DNA of 64,000 nucleotides, from contig CM039182.1 of assembly GCA_008360975.2 (NCBI GenBank), positions 49,674,491 through 49,738,490 on the forward strand, in the 5' to 3' direction. Both the position numbers and the translations under genes were made by a program. The notes under the pieces were generated by a model that saw only the letters and a list, made by a program, of their open reading frames with translations, was not told the DNA's origin and did no database searches. Origin of the DNA: Lichenostomus cassidix (lineage: Eukaryota; Chordata; Aves; Passeriformes; Meliphagidae). This document shows, one piece after another, positions 38,713-52,330 of this stretch (position 1 is the first letter of the stretch; every line of letters starts with the position of its first letter).

Positions 38713-41700
38713 ACTTATGGAAAACAAAAATGGTTTTAGAAAATGCATTGTAGTCATGATTCTAATCTGGAAAGGGAGCATAATTCATGTGTTGTCTAAA
38801 GAAACCTCTACAAACTCATTTCCATCAGATCTTTTTCTGTGCTCATCTTCATGAACCTCCTCTCTATTCTCAGCACTCTTAAGAAAAACTAAAATCTTGG
38901 GAGGAAAAGCCACTGCTCTCTGTGTCTTGGCAATGTGCTCTCAAATAATGACCAGTGGGATTTGGAGAGACTGTTGACTGCACTATGAAAATAAGAAGAT
39001 ATTTCCTCAAAAATTTCAATAATGACTGATTTTAGTTTGAATAGTTTATAAGTAATTTTCCTCCTTCCCCTCAGTAAGTGTCAGAGAAACTTAGAGATAA
39101 AATATATCTCTCTAAGACAGGAAAAAATTTCAGACAATGTGCCCTGCTGATTACTTACAACTACCATCAATATGAATCTACATGTTTTCACTTGATTTTT
39201 CTCTTTTTCTCATTTTCTTTAAAAACAAACAGAAAATATGTATATCTGCTACAAATGCAAAAGATTAAAGCTCTCATAGATCATTCTCATTGAGTTTTTA
39301 GGGCCATTTCTAACAATTGGAGTAAATTATTTATTTTAAACAGAAGTGGGAAAAATCCAAGGAAGAACAGGAAAACAAAAAGCTAAAATGAGAAGTATGA
39401 AATTATGTATGATTGACTGTAGCATAATAAAGTCTTGAACATTCTAAAATGTTGGCTCCTGGCCTTTGTCCACATTACTGGGCCCCATATTAGTGACTGC
39501 TGCAAATAAAATGAACTAATTGCTTAATCAATTTCCTTCGGTTACATAGAATCACAGACATATCAAAATGTGCAGCTGAAATAAAAAATAAGCAGAAGTA
39601 GAAACACACTGAGCCTCTTTTTCCTTATTTCTTCCTACCTGCTTACTCCTAAATTGCTCTTTTTTCAAACAAACAAACAAATGAACAAGTATTCAAACAA
39701 AGAATTATGTTGTATTTTTTTGAGACTGGTGTTCATTTTCTTAATTTCTCATCCCAGAGTAACTACATTAAGCCCCTGTTTTGGCATAAAGTCTGCATGA
39801 AACCTCTCTACTATTTTAGGATGTTTGTGACCTGAATGTCCTCTGATTCTTGATTCTCTAGACTCATTCAGATGTAAACAGAAATCCCCTTCCAAAGAAT
39901 CAATGGAGAGATACAGAGGCACTCCTGACTTTTCTTTCCCCAGTCCATCTTCTCCTGTTTTCACCACCCACTACTTCTAGCTGTGTGGTCCTACTCCAGC
40001 CATGGCTCCGTCCCCTGACCTGGGCTGACTCAGTTCCCTGTCTGGAGGCACTGTAGACCAGAATGCAGGAATAACTTAAATAAAAATAACCACAATCTCT
40101 GCTGCAAAGAGCTGTGGTTTGACCTGGATTTATTTCAGTGATGATAAGTCAACAATAATTAGCTATGTAATTATTTTATAGACATGGGAACTAGAGTTAC
40201 AGAATATACTCTGTAGTAAGGTTCAGCATTCCTTAATGAATAACAGGTAAAAGGAGGATTCATCACAGCCAAACAACACATCAACAGTTCTTTATGTAAA
40301 CAAATGTGTGTCTTCCATTAACATGGCTTTTATACTATTTTTTCAGGAATTTAAAGGTGAAAAATATCTACAGCTGCTCAAATAACACATTTAATAATGC
40401 ATTTTACAAACCCTCAACCTCTCCTCTCAGCTCCAGAATACTTGAGGTGCGGGATTTTGAATACGTCGTAAATTAAAGCCCCTAACTTTTTAATAGACTG
40501 AAAAAACCTGCAAGTTTGCACTACAACTGTTCTAGTATTTTCCACCCATTTTTATCTGGATCCAGAATACACTGACACATATGGTACTAGAAGAACTGTG
40601 TCTGCCACAATCATGTCTAGTGCAAAGCAATATTTCAGAGTAAGTTGAGATTCACTTAAGAATCTATCAGATTTAAAGACAAGCACATACCATTACAGTT
40701 CAGTAATAATGAAAAACAAAGTAGTATTTTAGTGGATGACACAGTCTTTTCAAGAAATATGTCTGCTGGATAAAAATGCTTGTTTTCAGTATGTGCTTAT
40801 ATATAACATGGGACTTTCAGAACCCAAAGCTTTTTATTATGTATTTTTAAAAAACCCCAACCTGCATAAGATAAACTGCAAACATTTACTGTCACCGAAA
40901 TCCACATACTTACAGCTAAAGGGATATAATAAGTAAATACAAATAATACAAAATAAGAAATCTATACCACTCTGGAGCATCGATCCAAAGAACAGGAGAG
41001 GATTCATAACTCTTTAGTTACAGTGTTAGTCTGTGTCTATATATGAGAAAAAAATGAAGAATGTAGTTAAAGCCTGGTCTTGTTTAGACTTCATGAAACC
41101 GTCTCATGAGTGATAAAACAAATGAAAAATAAATCATAACTTAGAAACTGCCTTGAGAGAAAATAAACAGGTCTTCAGTCAGTGCTCAGGATGAAGACAG
41201 GAAGCAACACACACCATACCACAGCAAAAACATACCCCCAAGGAATGACAGCAATCTTACATCCAGTGACAATATTTGAGATATAAATGGAATCTGCAGC
41301 AATTCACAAATACTCCTGCCATAGTGCACTGCATTATTCCATCTAGCTGTATTTTTAACTATCAGCTGAATGCTTTTCAGTCATTATTTGCTGAAATATA
41401 TTGGCTGTGGGAGAATTCAGAGCGCAAACAGCACTTCGATAAACAGTGTTACAATCTTCTTTCAGATTCTCAATCTGAAACTTAGAAACAGTGTGAATAA
41501 TCATTCAAGAAAAACCCCAAAATGATGTTCTACTAAGCTGGGTTCAGTACCACTTACATGAAGGTGGCTTACCAGTTGCAAAAATATTTTTCTTATGCAA
41601 AATTATCTATTAATAGTTTGAAAGAACTAAGTTTTATTCTCAAACAGTTGCAGCACTTTTAAATACATGTCTTCTTTGTCATATTTATAGCATCTTTTTT

Positions 41701-42199
41701 TAATGGTTGAGCAGCAAAATTATGGTAAGTTTAGCAGCTTAAATAAAACTTTATCCATTTTGAACTTACTGTGAGACCTTTCATAAAGAGTGCTACTCTT
41801 ATATTTTAGGAGGCATTTTTTGTTACTGGTGATATCCAAGTTCTCTGTAAAGCAAAGAAAGTGCAAAAATCACAGAATACAAGAAACACTATGAATTAAA
41901 AAAGTAAGAGTAATTTATTAATTACTAGAAGTAAGTTTTAAAGAAGACATGACATTTGAAAGTTATTTACAAACCTGACTATCTTTAGAGTTGAAAAGAC
42001 TGTAAGCTGAAACCTATCAAGAAACAAGTTGTTCTGATTACTTCATAATCCTGATTTAATACTTGTATTTCTCTGCATCTGAAGTATGAAGCCATTTGCA
42101 CAGTGACATGCTCAAATGTTTTCTGTGAACACTATTTCTGCTGCAAATAGTATTAGACTAAGAAAAAGGGAGAAAACCCCAGAGTTTAAGCTTTATTTT

Positions 42200-42680
42200 T
42201 ATGGTCCCAACTAAGCTTGCTTTTGCAAAATGTCTGCACAGTGAGCTAGCTTTCCTGCCAAGCTCTGGCCACCTTGTGTCACCATGCTGGCTGGTCAAAA
42301 CAGTTTGCAGTGGAGGCAAATGGACAGCTTTCAGGGGAATTTATGGAGCTTTGCTTCACCAGAGGAGCGGCAGCATTAATGTGCAGGGGGAGATGGGCCT
42401 GTTATTTTTAAACTCTGCTGCCTGATGTGCAGCTCTCACATCAGACAAAGGTGATTCCTGCTGCTCTAGCCCCTGTAATGGAGTAATTGCCTCACTCCCT
42501 CCTCGAATCTGAAGAGATAATAAGAAAATCCTGGTTTTGTTAAGCAATATGCTCAGTTCTCCTTCCCAGCAGTCCACAGTAACAGAGGCTGTCAAAATTT
42601 GCCTGTCACTTCTGAATGCTCTTTATTGTTAGGACTAACATGTTAATTATGGCCACATAAAATCAGGATACAAAAACACG
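42200..42680. promoter_or_regulatory. Candidate conserved non-coding element (inferred)
   Basis: This block has balanced composition and low repetitiveness compared with the AT-rich intron. It contains clustered transcription-factor-like words: GACAAAGG (SOX/TCF-like), GGAGTAATTGCC and GTTAATTATGG (homeodomain-like) and AGATAATAAG (GATA-like). Open frames on both strands overlap it but match no protein I know. Conservation cannot be measured here, so this is only a candidate. Confidence 0.25.
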
Positions 42681-45600
42681 TCTGTTTTTGGAGGAGCCAT
42701 GATTATTGCACCACACATTGCATTGACTTAAATGTGCCGTTCTGCTACTACACACATGATGCCAAGAAATTATTTTCCACCATAGCCCATTTCAAGTCAC
42801 AGGAAGTAACATCCCTACAGAAGGATTACCCTGTTTTTACGCTGGAAAGATGCATACCCAGCCACCAACCCAAATCAACTACCTCCCTAGTGATTTAGTG
42901 TTAGCACAACTTACCTACAAGGCTGGAAAGGAGCAATTGATCCTTTAGCTCTGACCTGCCCCAGGGCCTGCTCCCCAGACTCCCCACCTTTCCTTCACTT
43001 TGATGCCAGGATTTTTTGCCAATATGAGGGTGCAAGTGCCAGGCCAGCAGGCTCTTGAGAACAGATGGGAGTGGGACAGCATCACAAGTGAAGGATTACT
43101 TAATGATATAAATTCTTAATTTCAAGGTACAGCATTTTTAAGGGGATGGAGGTATTCTGAGATCAGGTGATTTGTAGGGAATGTAGAGTCATGCTTTCCC
43201 AGGTCAGGAGAGCTCTTACTGTGTATCATTAAGAGTCTACCACTGAGAACCCTTTGAACTGTGAGTCCCGAGGGGATGGTGCAGTGGTTTACCAGTAGTG
43301 GATGCTTTCCTCACATCCTTGCTGAGCAGCAACAAATGCTTCCCTGGACTCAAAATCCTGAACTAGTGGTCTTTACCTCCAGAAACAGAAGTAGACCTGC
43401 CTCTTCTGCCTATGGCAGTTTAAAATTAGGTGTTTGTGAGTATAAATAGAGAAGTTTGACATTGTCACCTTGAAATGGGTGGGTCTTTGAAAGCAGTGAT
43501 CCATGAAAACCCCACAGCTAGCACTGGGAGTGGAGATTTCTTCTGTCTGGGACACTGAGGTGCTAAAGGGAAAATATTGCCAGGAAGAATAGGCACTGAA
43601 TGGAAGGATATGATGTCTTATGTAGAGAAGACTGTAAACCAACAAAAATACCTCCATATTTACTAGGAAGACAAATGTCATTCACGCAGGGAAGCTGGAT
43701 ATTTAAAAGCTACACCCTTTCATTATTCATATATTTATTTCTGGTTGTTACTGGTTTTGGTTCACATTTTTCTATTGTTGCAGAATGTAATAAATTGTTA
43801 CTAAAATTTTTAAAACCATGAAAAGAAGGATGGAAAAGGTGGAAACCATTTTGGAGGCCTTCCAATAGTTTTAAACTTAATGTGAATTTTTGCATTTAAA
43901 ATAGCAATATACCTTTTTCTCATACTGATTTTGCTGGCAACAGGTGGTCTTTTATTTTAAGTCTTATTATTTTGCAGTTTTCCATCTACCACACACTTAG
44001 GGCACAGTTCTCATCTCACTCATAGCATGCCACTGATGGCATTGAAGACAGAATTTTTTATCCAAGGTAACCAGGATCAGGCCTTCAGCCTGTGGATGAA
44101 AAAACTTTTTGGCTCAGATACATGGAAACTACCACTGGCCAGAGAGTGAGCTCCAGGAGTTAGGTCTCCTGGGACAAATACAGCTTCTGTGCCATCCTTT
44201 AGTTGAAAGACTACCCTCTAATCCTGAACAGCTGTATTATTCAAAGATAATGGATTAAATTTATTGGGAGCTGAAGTACCTAGTTACCAAATATCTTCAT
44301 GCTTTAGGATAATGAAAAAGAAGGAAAAACAATAAGAAAAGGATAAAAAGAAGTAGGCAGTATCTTTAAGAAATAGCCTTCAGGAGGAGCTGAGAGCAGT
44401 TCTTGCCACTAAATCAGCATATCCAACAAGATCAGTAAGTAACAATATTGGCACTAATAACCTTCGGTAGCATGGCAGCATGCTGATATCAGTTGGGATT
44501 CCTGTGATTATTAATGCAGAAGGAAGGAAGAAGGACTGAAATTTGCACAGATGGAGGAAATTGAAGGAAACACGTGATTTTGAGAGAGAAAATAAAGTTT
44601 ATGGGCTAGAAAAAGTGACAGATTTTGAACTAAACTTGCTCAAGTTTTAAACTTCTATTACAAATGTCCTGTTCTCAAGCATGTAGTTATTTAAAAAAGG
44701 AAGGGAAAATGCACTTTATTTCATGGTTTGAAAATAACTGACTATTTTAAAGCTAAGGAAAACTATGGCGTACAAACAGCATCTTTAAATGTAAAAACCA
44801 GCTAGGGTATAGTTGAAATATGTCATAGGATATTCTTACTCACTTTCAATTAACACAAATAAGTACTTTCTGCATCAAGTGTTATAATCCCTCTGGTTGC
44901 TCATAAAAGAAAAATGAGCCTGTGTTAAGTGGAACAAGGCTGTGAGTGAGAAATCTTGTGAAATACAAGACCCAACTACACCTTTAGCAGAAGCATGTGA
45001 GAAATTGAATTATTGATGTTCATCTGTGGTAAAATGAATTAAAAAGTTGTATACAATTTCCCAGTGACTTTTTTTGTGGGAGTCTAATTCATTGCCTTTT
45101 CATAACACTATGCCTTAAGCACTGCAGAAACAGATTTCACATAATACTGGAAACTCCATGCAAAAGAATGAATTGGCAAAAGGATTCTGCAGACACCTTG
45201 AGCCTAGAGAGGAGACAGCCATTGAGAATGGAGCCAATTTGCTGGCATTTTTCTGAGGCATTTTGTTATAGCCATCCTTTCCTCTGAGCAAAGTGAAACT
45301 TTGGTGTAGCTGTTTAATTAATTGGGCTAGCGAAATTAAAAAAAAAATATACAGTAATCTTACGAGCCTGAGCATCTGGTAAATGAAATTAAATTAAATG
45401 TTGAAAAATATAAAACAATATTTGTGGAAAAGAATCCTAATGCACAATGGGTTTTGAAATATAAAAAGTCCATTGAAATACTCAGGAAAGAGATATTGGT
45501 GTTGTAAGAGCTATTTCTATGGAAAGTTCAGTAAAGCACCCTGAGTGCTAGGAATTGTTAAGGAAAAAGTGGAGAGCAAAACTGCAGATATCATTCTGCT

Positions 45601-48470
45601 ACTATATGAATGCATGTACATTTAAAAATCTATCTGCAGTCCTAGTGTTTGAACCAGCTCACAAATGTTATGGAAGAACTAGAAAAGGCACTGAACAAGA
45701 TGGGGAGGAGGTAATGGCACCTGTACAGGGAAAAACTTGAGTACAGAGCACTGCTAAAGCTGCATTTCTCCACACTGGAACAGGAAGTGTAACAAGCAGC
45801 TCAAATACTAGCTTATGATAAACGGTGTGGGAAACACAAACATTGATGTTTCTGGTAATATGATAACAGTGAGTCATCAAATGAAACTATGAGGTGACAG
45901 ACTGGAAACTTAAAACTTATTTTTTACATGCAGAATATTTATAATGTGAAGTTTGCTCTATGATGACATCACAGCTATTCAGATTGAAAAAAACAAGGCT
46001 AATTTTGAAAAAAAACCACCCCAACCAAATTCATGGATGAAATGATCAATTTAAATGCTAGTAGTACAAAGATACCTCCAGCAATTTATCAGGAGTCACA
46101 GACTAAGGAAAGTTGCTCTCAAACATTTGCTGTATTTCTAAACCCTTGTCTAGGCAAATGATACTTTTGTTATACAAAAAAATGCAAATCTGGCTATTTG
46201 GCTTGACTCAGGACATCATTCAATGTTTTCATGCCCACACAGTATTTCTAATTCATGTACTAAAACAAGCAAGTGAAAAATTAAATTAAATTTGAACTGT
46301 ATCTCCTGGATGTCTGTACTTTCATCAGCTTAGAAGCCAGTTTTATAAACTGTCTGGACTGAGAGAAACAATGGATCAAGTTAACTGGTGCAACTCTGTA
46401 GGCTGTCATTCATAAACTGTGGTCACTTGGTTGATACGCTCCATACACAGTATATATGCACACCAGAGATATCCTTCATAGAACTGTGTCACAAACAGAC
46501 CTTTTCCAAGTCACTCTGCAAGTGTTGTGCATCACCTTGACATTTATAGTCTTACTGAAAAGAAAGAGCTGATGTATATCTTCACTCTTCAGAAAACCTC
46601 AATTCAGACTCATTTTAGAGAAATATGTGAAATCACCTGTAGTTATTCTTATCCCTGGTAAATACTGTCTGTATGCAGCCCTTCAAGCTCTGCATATAAA
46701 TAACTAGCACAGACCACTGTCTAGTCCTTTCACGTATAAGATTTAGAAAATTATTTAAAATTAACTAAAGCAGTTGAAAGACAATCTACAAAAAGTAGCA
46801 TTAGATATTCCTTTTTATTTAGAACAGGTTAAAAATGTCATGAAGAGGACAAAAGATTAAAAGGATACTTGCAGAGAAATAAGACCTTTCATTTACTTCT
46901 AAAACTATTGTGCTAATTGCTCCTTCTCATAGGTGTATCTCTGGAAAATGAAACAATAAGGTGAAAGAATAATAACAAAGTATCTAAAAGTGAACAAAGA
47001 TTTGGATTAAAGGCCTCTGAAAGGACAAAAAATTGAAGGTGATGAACAAGATCAGAAAAATCAAGCCAAGAAAGACTTAGAATATAACTTGATAATAGCT
47101 GATCCTTTGTGTCCACAGTCTTTCTTTTTCCCTCAGAACCATACAAAATAATTTTATAGAAACTGTATCATTCCCAGCTATACAAAGAAATTATTAATCT
47201 CTTAATACAAAAAGTATCAAGGTTTTTGGAAATTGTTGCCTATTCATTGACCTAAAATTAAATTAGAACTATTCCTGCTGGGATCCTCTGAGATACTCTG
47301 AAGAGAGCATCCATGAACACTTTGTCACCTGAGGATTCTATAGACACTGCAACTGCATTTCCCCTCCACTTCCCTACTTAAGTGGGAATTATATAGCTTC
47401 ACTTTTCTGATTTGAAATGCAATAGATATAAAAGAACAATGCTTGCTGCAATCACAGTTCACTGCAATCATGTCATAGTTAAGGAAAAGAAGAATGATTT
47501 AAGATAACTGAGGAGAGCTGGATTCAGCAAATCACATTAGAAAGGAAAAATATTCTTGGTGAAATCTCCCATTTTTTACATAGTCTTCAGATATTTATAT
47601 CCAGACAGGACAATCATATACCACAGAGAGTATAACTAGGGTTAGGGAAACGCTGTTTAGTTATTACATTTAAACATAAACATTCTGTACTCAAGAAGTT
47701 AACAGCAAAATATGGATGCCATTCTTCTCAAATGCACTAATCTTAATAATAAAATAGATTTGGTCAGGTACAGATCTGTAAACATAATGTACATAATTCT
47801 ATTTCATTTTGAGCTCACAAGGCAAATCTCTGTGCACATATCTTTAGATTCATAGTATTTTGTGACACTAGTGACAGGTTTGTGCTCATCCCAAAAGTAC
47901 GCTACCTTTTATATTTGGGATTTGCCATAACATACAGATGCATAGTTTTCTTTAAAAGTCAGTGGAAGTCAGTGTAACTCTCTTGGTCTCCCTCTAAGGA
48001 TTTATGGTGAAGTTATTTGTGTGGATTCAGATCACCTTGGCAATCAAAATCTAAACCTAAGTAACACTTCTGTGCCTTTCTCATATTTCATGATATATGG
48101 CTATTTTGCATAAATGCCTACTATGACACAAGTGTATTCAAAGTATTGGAAAGGATTGGAAGATCAAAGGTTTTTGGTATACAACTAAAATACGTCATTG
48201 CTGGTAAAACAAATTGCATCTCTTATCTCAGTGAGAAAACTTAAAATTACCTGAACCAGAGCTTGTACAGTAGTGTGTTGTATAATTGTGATCACACCAC
48301 TGAAAACCTCAGCAAAAGGAGGATCTCTGTGGAACTGCCATGCATTGCCACAGAATGTACTTTTGAACGCAAAGTCCAGGAAAGTCCCAGTCTCAGAGCA
48401 AGACAGCAATGCAAAAAGTAGCTAAATGAGACTCAGAGCAACAACACGAATGCAGACCTAAAGGGCTCTT

Positions 48471-49045
48471 TGCAAGGTTTTGCTGGGGCAAAGAATTAAC
48501 CATCTTCACAGTGGCTGATGCGGGGGCTGTGTTTTGGACCTTTGCTGAAGGCAGAGTTGATAATACGAGAGATATTTTGTTATTGCTGAGCACGGCTTAC
48601 CCAGAGCCAAAGCCTTTTCTGCTTCTAATACTGCCACACTGGCAAGGAAGCTGGGGGTACATGGGAGGTTGGGAGGAGACATATCCAGGAGAGGTGACCC
48701 CACATGACCAAAGGGATATGACATCATGCTCAGTATATAATGTGGGGGGAAAAAGGACAAAAGAGGGGATGTTAGAAGTAATGGTGTTTCCCTTCCCAAG
48801 TCCCTGTTACATGTGATGGTGGCCTACTCTCCTGGAGACGGCTGAACACCTGTCTGCCCCTTGGGAGCAGTGAATTCATTCCTTGTTTTGCTTTGCTTGT
48901 GTGTGTAGCTTTTGCTTTCCCTGTTAAACTGTCTCAACCCGTGAGTTTTCTTTTACCCTTCTCATTCTCTCATTGCTCCTGCTGGTGGGAGAGTGAGTGA
49001 ACAGCTGGATGAGGCTTGATCGCTGGCTGGAGTTAAACCATGACA
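48471..49045 (+). mobile_element. ERVL-like avian LTR, opposite copy of the 24.5 kb element
   Basis: An LTR of about 575 bp in plus orientation. It starts near TGCAAGGTTTTGCTGGGGC, a diverged form of the family start, and ends GGAGTTAAACCATGACA. Landmarks recognised from memory: GACCAAAGGGATATGACATC, the CATCATGCTCAGTATATAAT TATA region, GGCTGAACACCTGTCTGCCC, TCCTTGTTTTGCTTTGCTTG, and TGTTAAACTGTCTCAACC leading to the U5-like end. TATA-region words are shared in reverse with 24534-25092. No matching 5-bp flank is seen (CTCTT left, CATAG right), so the start may be off or the site has mutated. It is antisense to CNTNAP2. Confidence 0.85.
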
Positions 49046-51298
49046 CATAGGGAGTAAAGACTCCTATAGAGTCTTTGAGTCTCACACTAGAAAAATGGAA
49101 AAATTAGCTGGAGGATATTGAAGTCAATAAGTGGTACATTGGCCTTGGATTTGATCCAATTTACCCTGGTTTCTCAGTGGTGTTTTTCACTTATTTTCAA
49201 AATGTACTCTTTAATCGCATTGGCATCAGAATTCAGACACCATGTGCGTAACCAAATTAGGAGGACACATCTCTCTCTTAATATGCCACTGAGTTCTTTA
49301 CCACATCAAAGAAGGTCTGGTAACTTAAGAACTGAAAATGGACTGCTTTTAGAAGCAGTATTTTTGATCTTACCTTGTGGACTAAACTCAGGTAAAATTC
49401 CTCATGGAAACCAGCAGGGATCCTGCCCACAAAGAGATTCTTATGCAAGGCTTAAATTATCAAAGTAGTAAGAGGAAAATTTTACAGGGGAGCAATCACT
49501 CTGTGGAGGCAGCCAATAATTTAGTTACAGGAAATGTATATTACAGATGAGGATTAACACTCATTCACTGTATTTGGAATGTGAAAGAATATATTAAATA
49601 TTAATTCAAAATTACAATCACAACAGTTAACAATTTGAAAATGACACACTGGGACATAGAGTTGTGATTAAAAGTTGTAAAATTACTGTCAGTGATTGAT
49701 GATGATATTTTTCCCTCTACTACTGTTCAAAGGATTTTGATGACAGAGTACCAGTGCTCAAGATTTGTTTGTTTGCTGTGTATGTGCTTTTCAAGTAATG
49801 TTTCTCCCACGGAGGAAACTACAAAACTTAATTTTACATGTGCTTAATGTGTTTGAGGTACCAAATTAAAAAAAAAAAAAAACAAACCGTAATATGGAAC
49901 ATAAAAGATGAGAACAAATAAGGTGAACACTGGGAGGTTGTTAAATACAATTTTTCTAACCAGTAACAAAAAATATTTACCACATTAGAGTTCCAAAGAT
50001 ACTCAAGATCAGCAACTTCTAAAAATAACTGAGGACATTTCACACCTCAAAGAATTAGAAAAAACTGAGAGAAGTAAGTCTTTATGTTAAAATATATTCA
50101 TTTAAAAAATTCGAATCCCATAAAATGTAGTCAATCAAACTAATTGCACACTTTTGCAGAGACATTATCTACTGTAAGAACATAATTCAGCAAAATTTAA
50201 CATTCCTGTATGCTGTACTTCTGCTCCAATTCTCTTCTAAGGATGTGGCAACCTCAGGCACCATGAAAATAACAAAGAAATTACTAAACAGCAGAAATCA
50301 TGTTAGAGCAAACATCCTATATTTTTTCATGTTGTTACTAGAACACATAAAATTTTAATGTTACAAGCACACATTTTATGTCTAAGTCCGGTAGAATGTT
50401 TCAGATTGATACTAATTTCAGTTGCCACTCATTCTATCAGAAGACAGAGTGATTCCCAGCTGTGCAATTACTGGGAAATTTTGTAGGCTCAAGACTCATC
50501 ATACAGAATAACAAATACATCCTTTCTGAATGACTAAGATAATCCCCAAAATGTGTTTCAGAAGAAAACTCTTAATTCAAGAAGTTTTTCAGGGTAAACA
50601 GCAAAGGCAAAACAGGCATTAACCTTTGTATGTCCCAAGCCTGGTTCCCACAGTTCCTTCTTGCCCTTGTGAAGAGCAGCTGTGCAAGAACAGCATGTCC
50701 CTTTGATTGTCTCTGCCTAATTGCATGGCTAAGGTAAATCTCCACTGCTTTCTGCTCCTTTGTGCATGATAACACTGGCACAGAAACAGGAGACTGAGGA
50801 ACATTCACTTTTAGTACATTATAGAGAGCACTGCTTATCAAATCCTGCTCTGTAACACCTATGCAAGCCCACATTCAGCAGCAGGGATAATCAGTCACCC
50901 AGAAGTCAGCACCTGAAGGGGATCGATTTGCTGAGGAATTGCTGATGTTATAATTTGATCAACAGAATTCTCCTATGAATGATGGTGTCTGAGAAAGAAA
51001 AATACTCCTATACTCCTACTACTCCTCTGTGTTGGATTTGCAAGACTTAGTAGCAAGAACAGAACCAATGCCTCCACAACTTGATCGTTGTGAAACAACC
51101 ACATAAACCATCACACTTCGTACTGTAACGGGTACAGCTACAACTTCTCAACTTCTCTCTGAGACAATTCTCCTTTCCCATCAGCTGTTGACAGGGTGTC
51201 AAACAGTACCTTGGAGTGGTGCCAGACAGCCATTTGTAATGTTTAAAATTTATTTAACAGTACCCAGCATTTTTGTTTGTTTTGTTAGGTTTGTTTTT

Positions 51299-51320
51299 GG
51301 TTGGTTGGTTGGTTGGTTTT
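51299..51320. repeat. (GGTT)n microsatellite
   Basis: Five consecutive GGTT units at the end of a T/G-rich stretch. Confidence 0.9.
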
Positions 51321-52281
51321 TAAATTCATAAGTCCACGCAACTGACCAGGACATATTGAACTGGTATTTTCATGTTACAATTACACTCATCCAAATGGAT
51401 TTGGTAAGAGCTTCTTCACAGAATACTATAGCTGTAGATCTTCAGGAATATGAATAAACATCCCTATTTTGTTGAGGTGCTGAACAAACCCCCTAATACT
51501 GCTTCCAGGTAGAACTAAAGAAAAAGACATTTCAATACAAGCCTGAATAAAACAGAAATATTTTAATTCAATCAGATGGACGAATTGATTCATGAAAATG
51601 CCCTTCGCAATTAAATAATGAGGTGTGTAGGTTGCCTCATCTTATAAAGAACTTTTGTAGAGCTGTTAAAAATTAGCAAGCACATATGCAGAATGCTTTC
51701 TTTGTTCCTAGCTCTATTGCTACAAGGATTTCCCTACAGAATGACAGTGCAAGTCTGGCATTGTAAAAGTACACAATGTTTTAGAGACAAAATTTAGAAT
51801 TTTTAAATCTGCATACATAAATTTCATTAAGAAATAACTGAGTTGTACACTGCTTATTTTTGACCCTATTGTGATGACTTACATTTCATGAACGTACAAC
51901 TAGACCTAAGTGGTTTTTTTTACAAATACACAGATCTTACTCACCACTTGACAAAGCTGAGTCTTTAGTCTTAAAAGTTACAGTGACTTTATTTGTTGAG
52001 TAGAAATCCAAGTACCATCATTGTTAAGGCAGAATGTTTTGGCTGTTTTTTTCAGACTATTTTCTGTCCAGCAAGAAAACACTGGGCTAAACTGTAAGAA
52101 TTATGTTATAGAAAGTGCTGAAAACTGCTTCACGAACTTGCTTGCGTAGCCAAGTGGAGTTAAATCCCACCATATTGGAGATCTTATGAAAAGCTTTAAA
52201 AAAACCCAGAAGATTAGACTTATGTTTAATACAGAGGGCATTTTCAGACTTTTCCCCAAGAAATGGCTGAGGATCAGCTTA

Positions 52282-52330
52282 CATTATGCATCAGGATGCA
52301 TTAAGCCTTAATGCATCAGGATGCATTAAG
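52282..52330. repeat. Tandemly duplicated 24-bp palindrome
   Basis: The right unit, 52307-52330, is a perfect hairpin: CTTAATGCATC, AG, GATGCATTAAG. The left unit, 52282-52305, differs at two positions. Period is 25 bp. Confidence 0.92.

Larger units (their letters stand above)
37386..48470 (-). other. CNTNAP2: CNTNAP2 intron, mostly unique, with one candidate conserved block
   Basis: No exon or large repeat was recognised. It contains a T/G low-complexity tract (about 38677-38712) and a complex, mixed-composition block at about 42200-42680 that I list separately as a candidate regulatory element. Confidence 0.55.

Noticed and set aside
39545..39560. CR1-like end word (ATAGAATCACAGA)
   Set aside because: Too short, with no CR1 body following.
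47639..47652. Telomere-like GGGTTAGGG
   Set aside because: Only about one and a half units; expected by chance.
50572..50874. 100-codon minus-strand frame considered as a possible exon or retropseudogene
   Set aside because: No homology recognised and no matching acceptor/donor frame with Caspr2.
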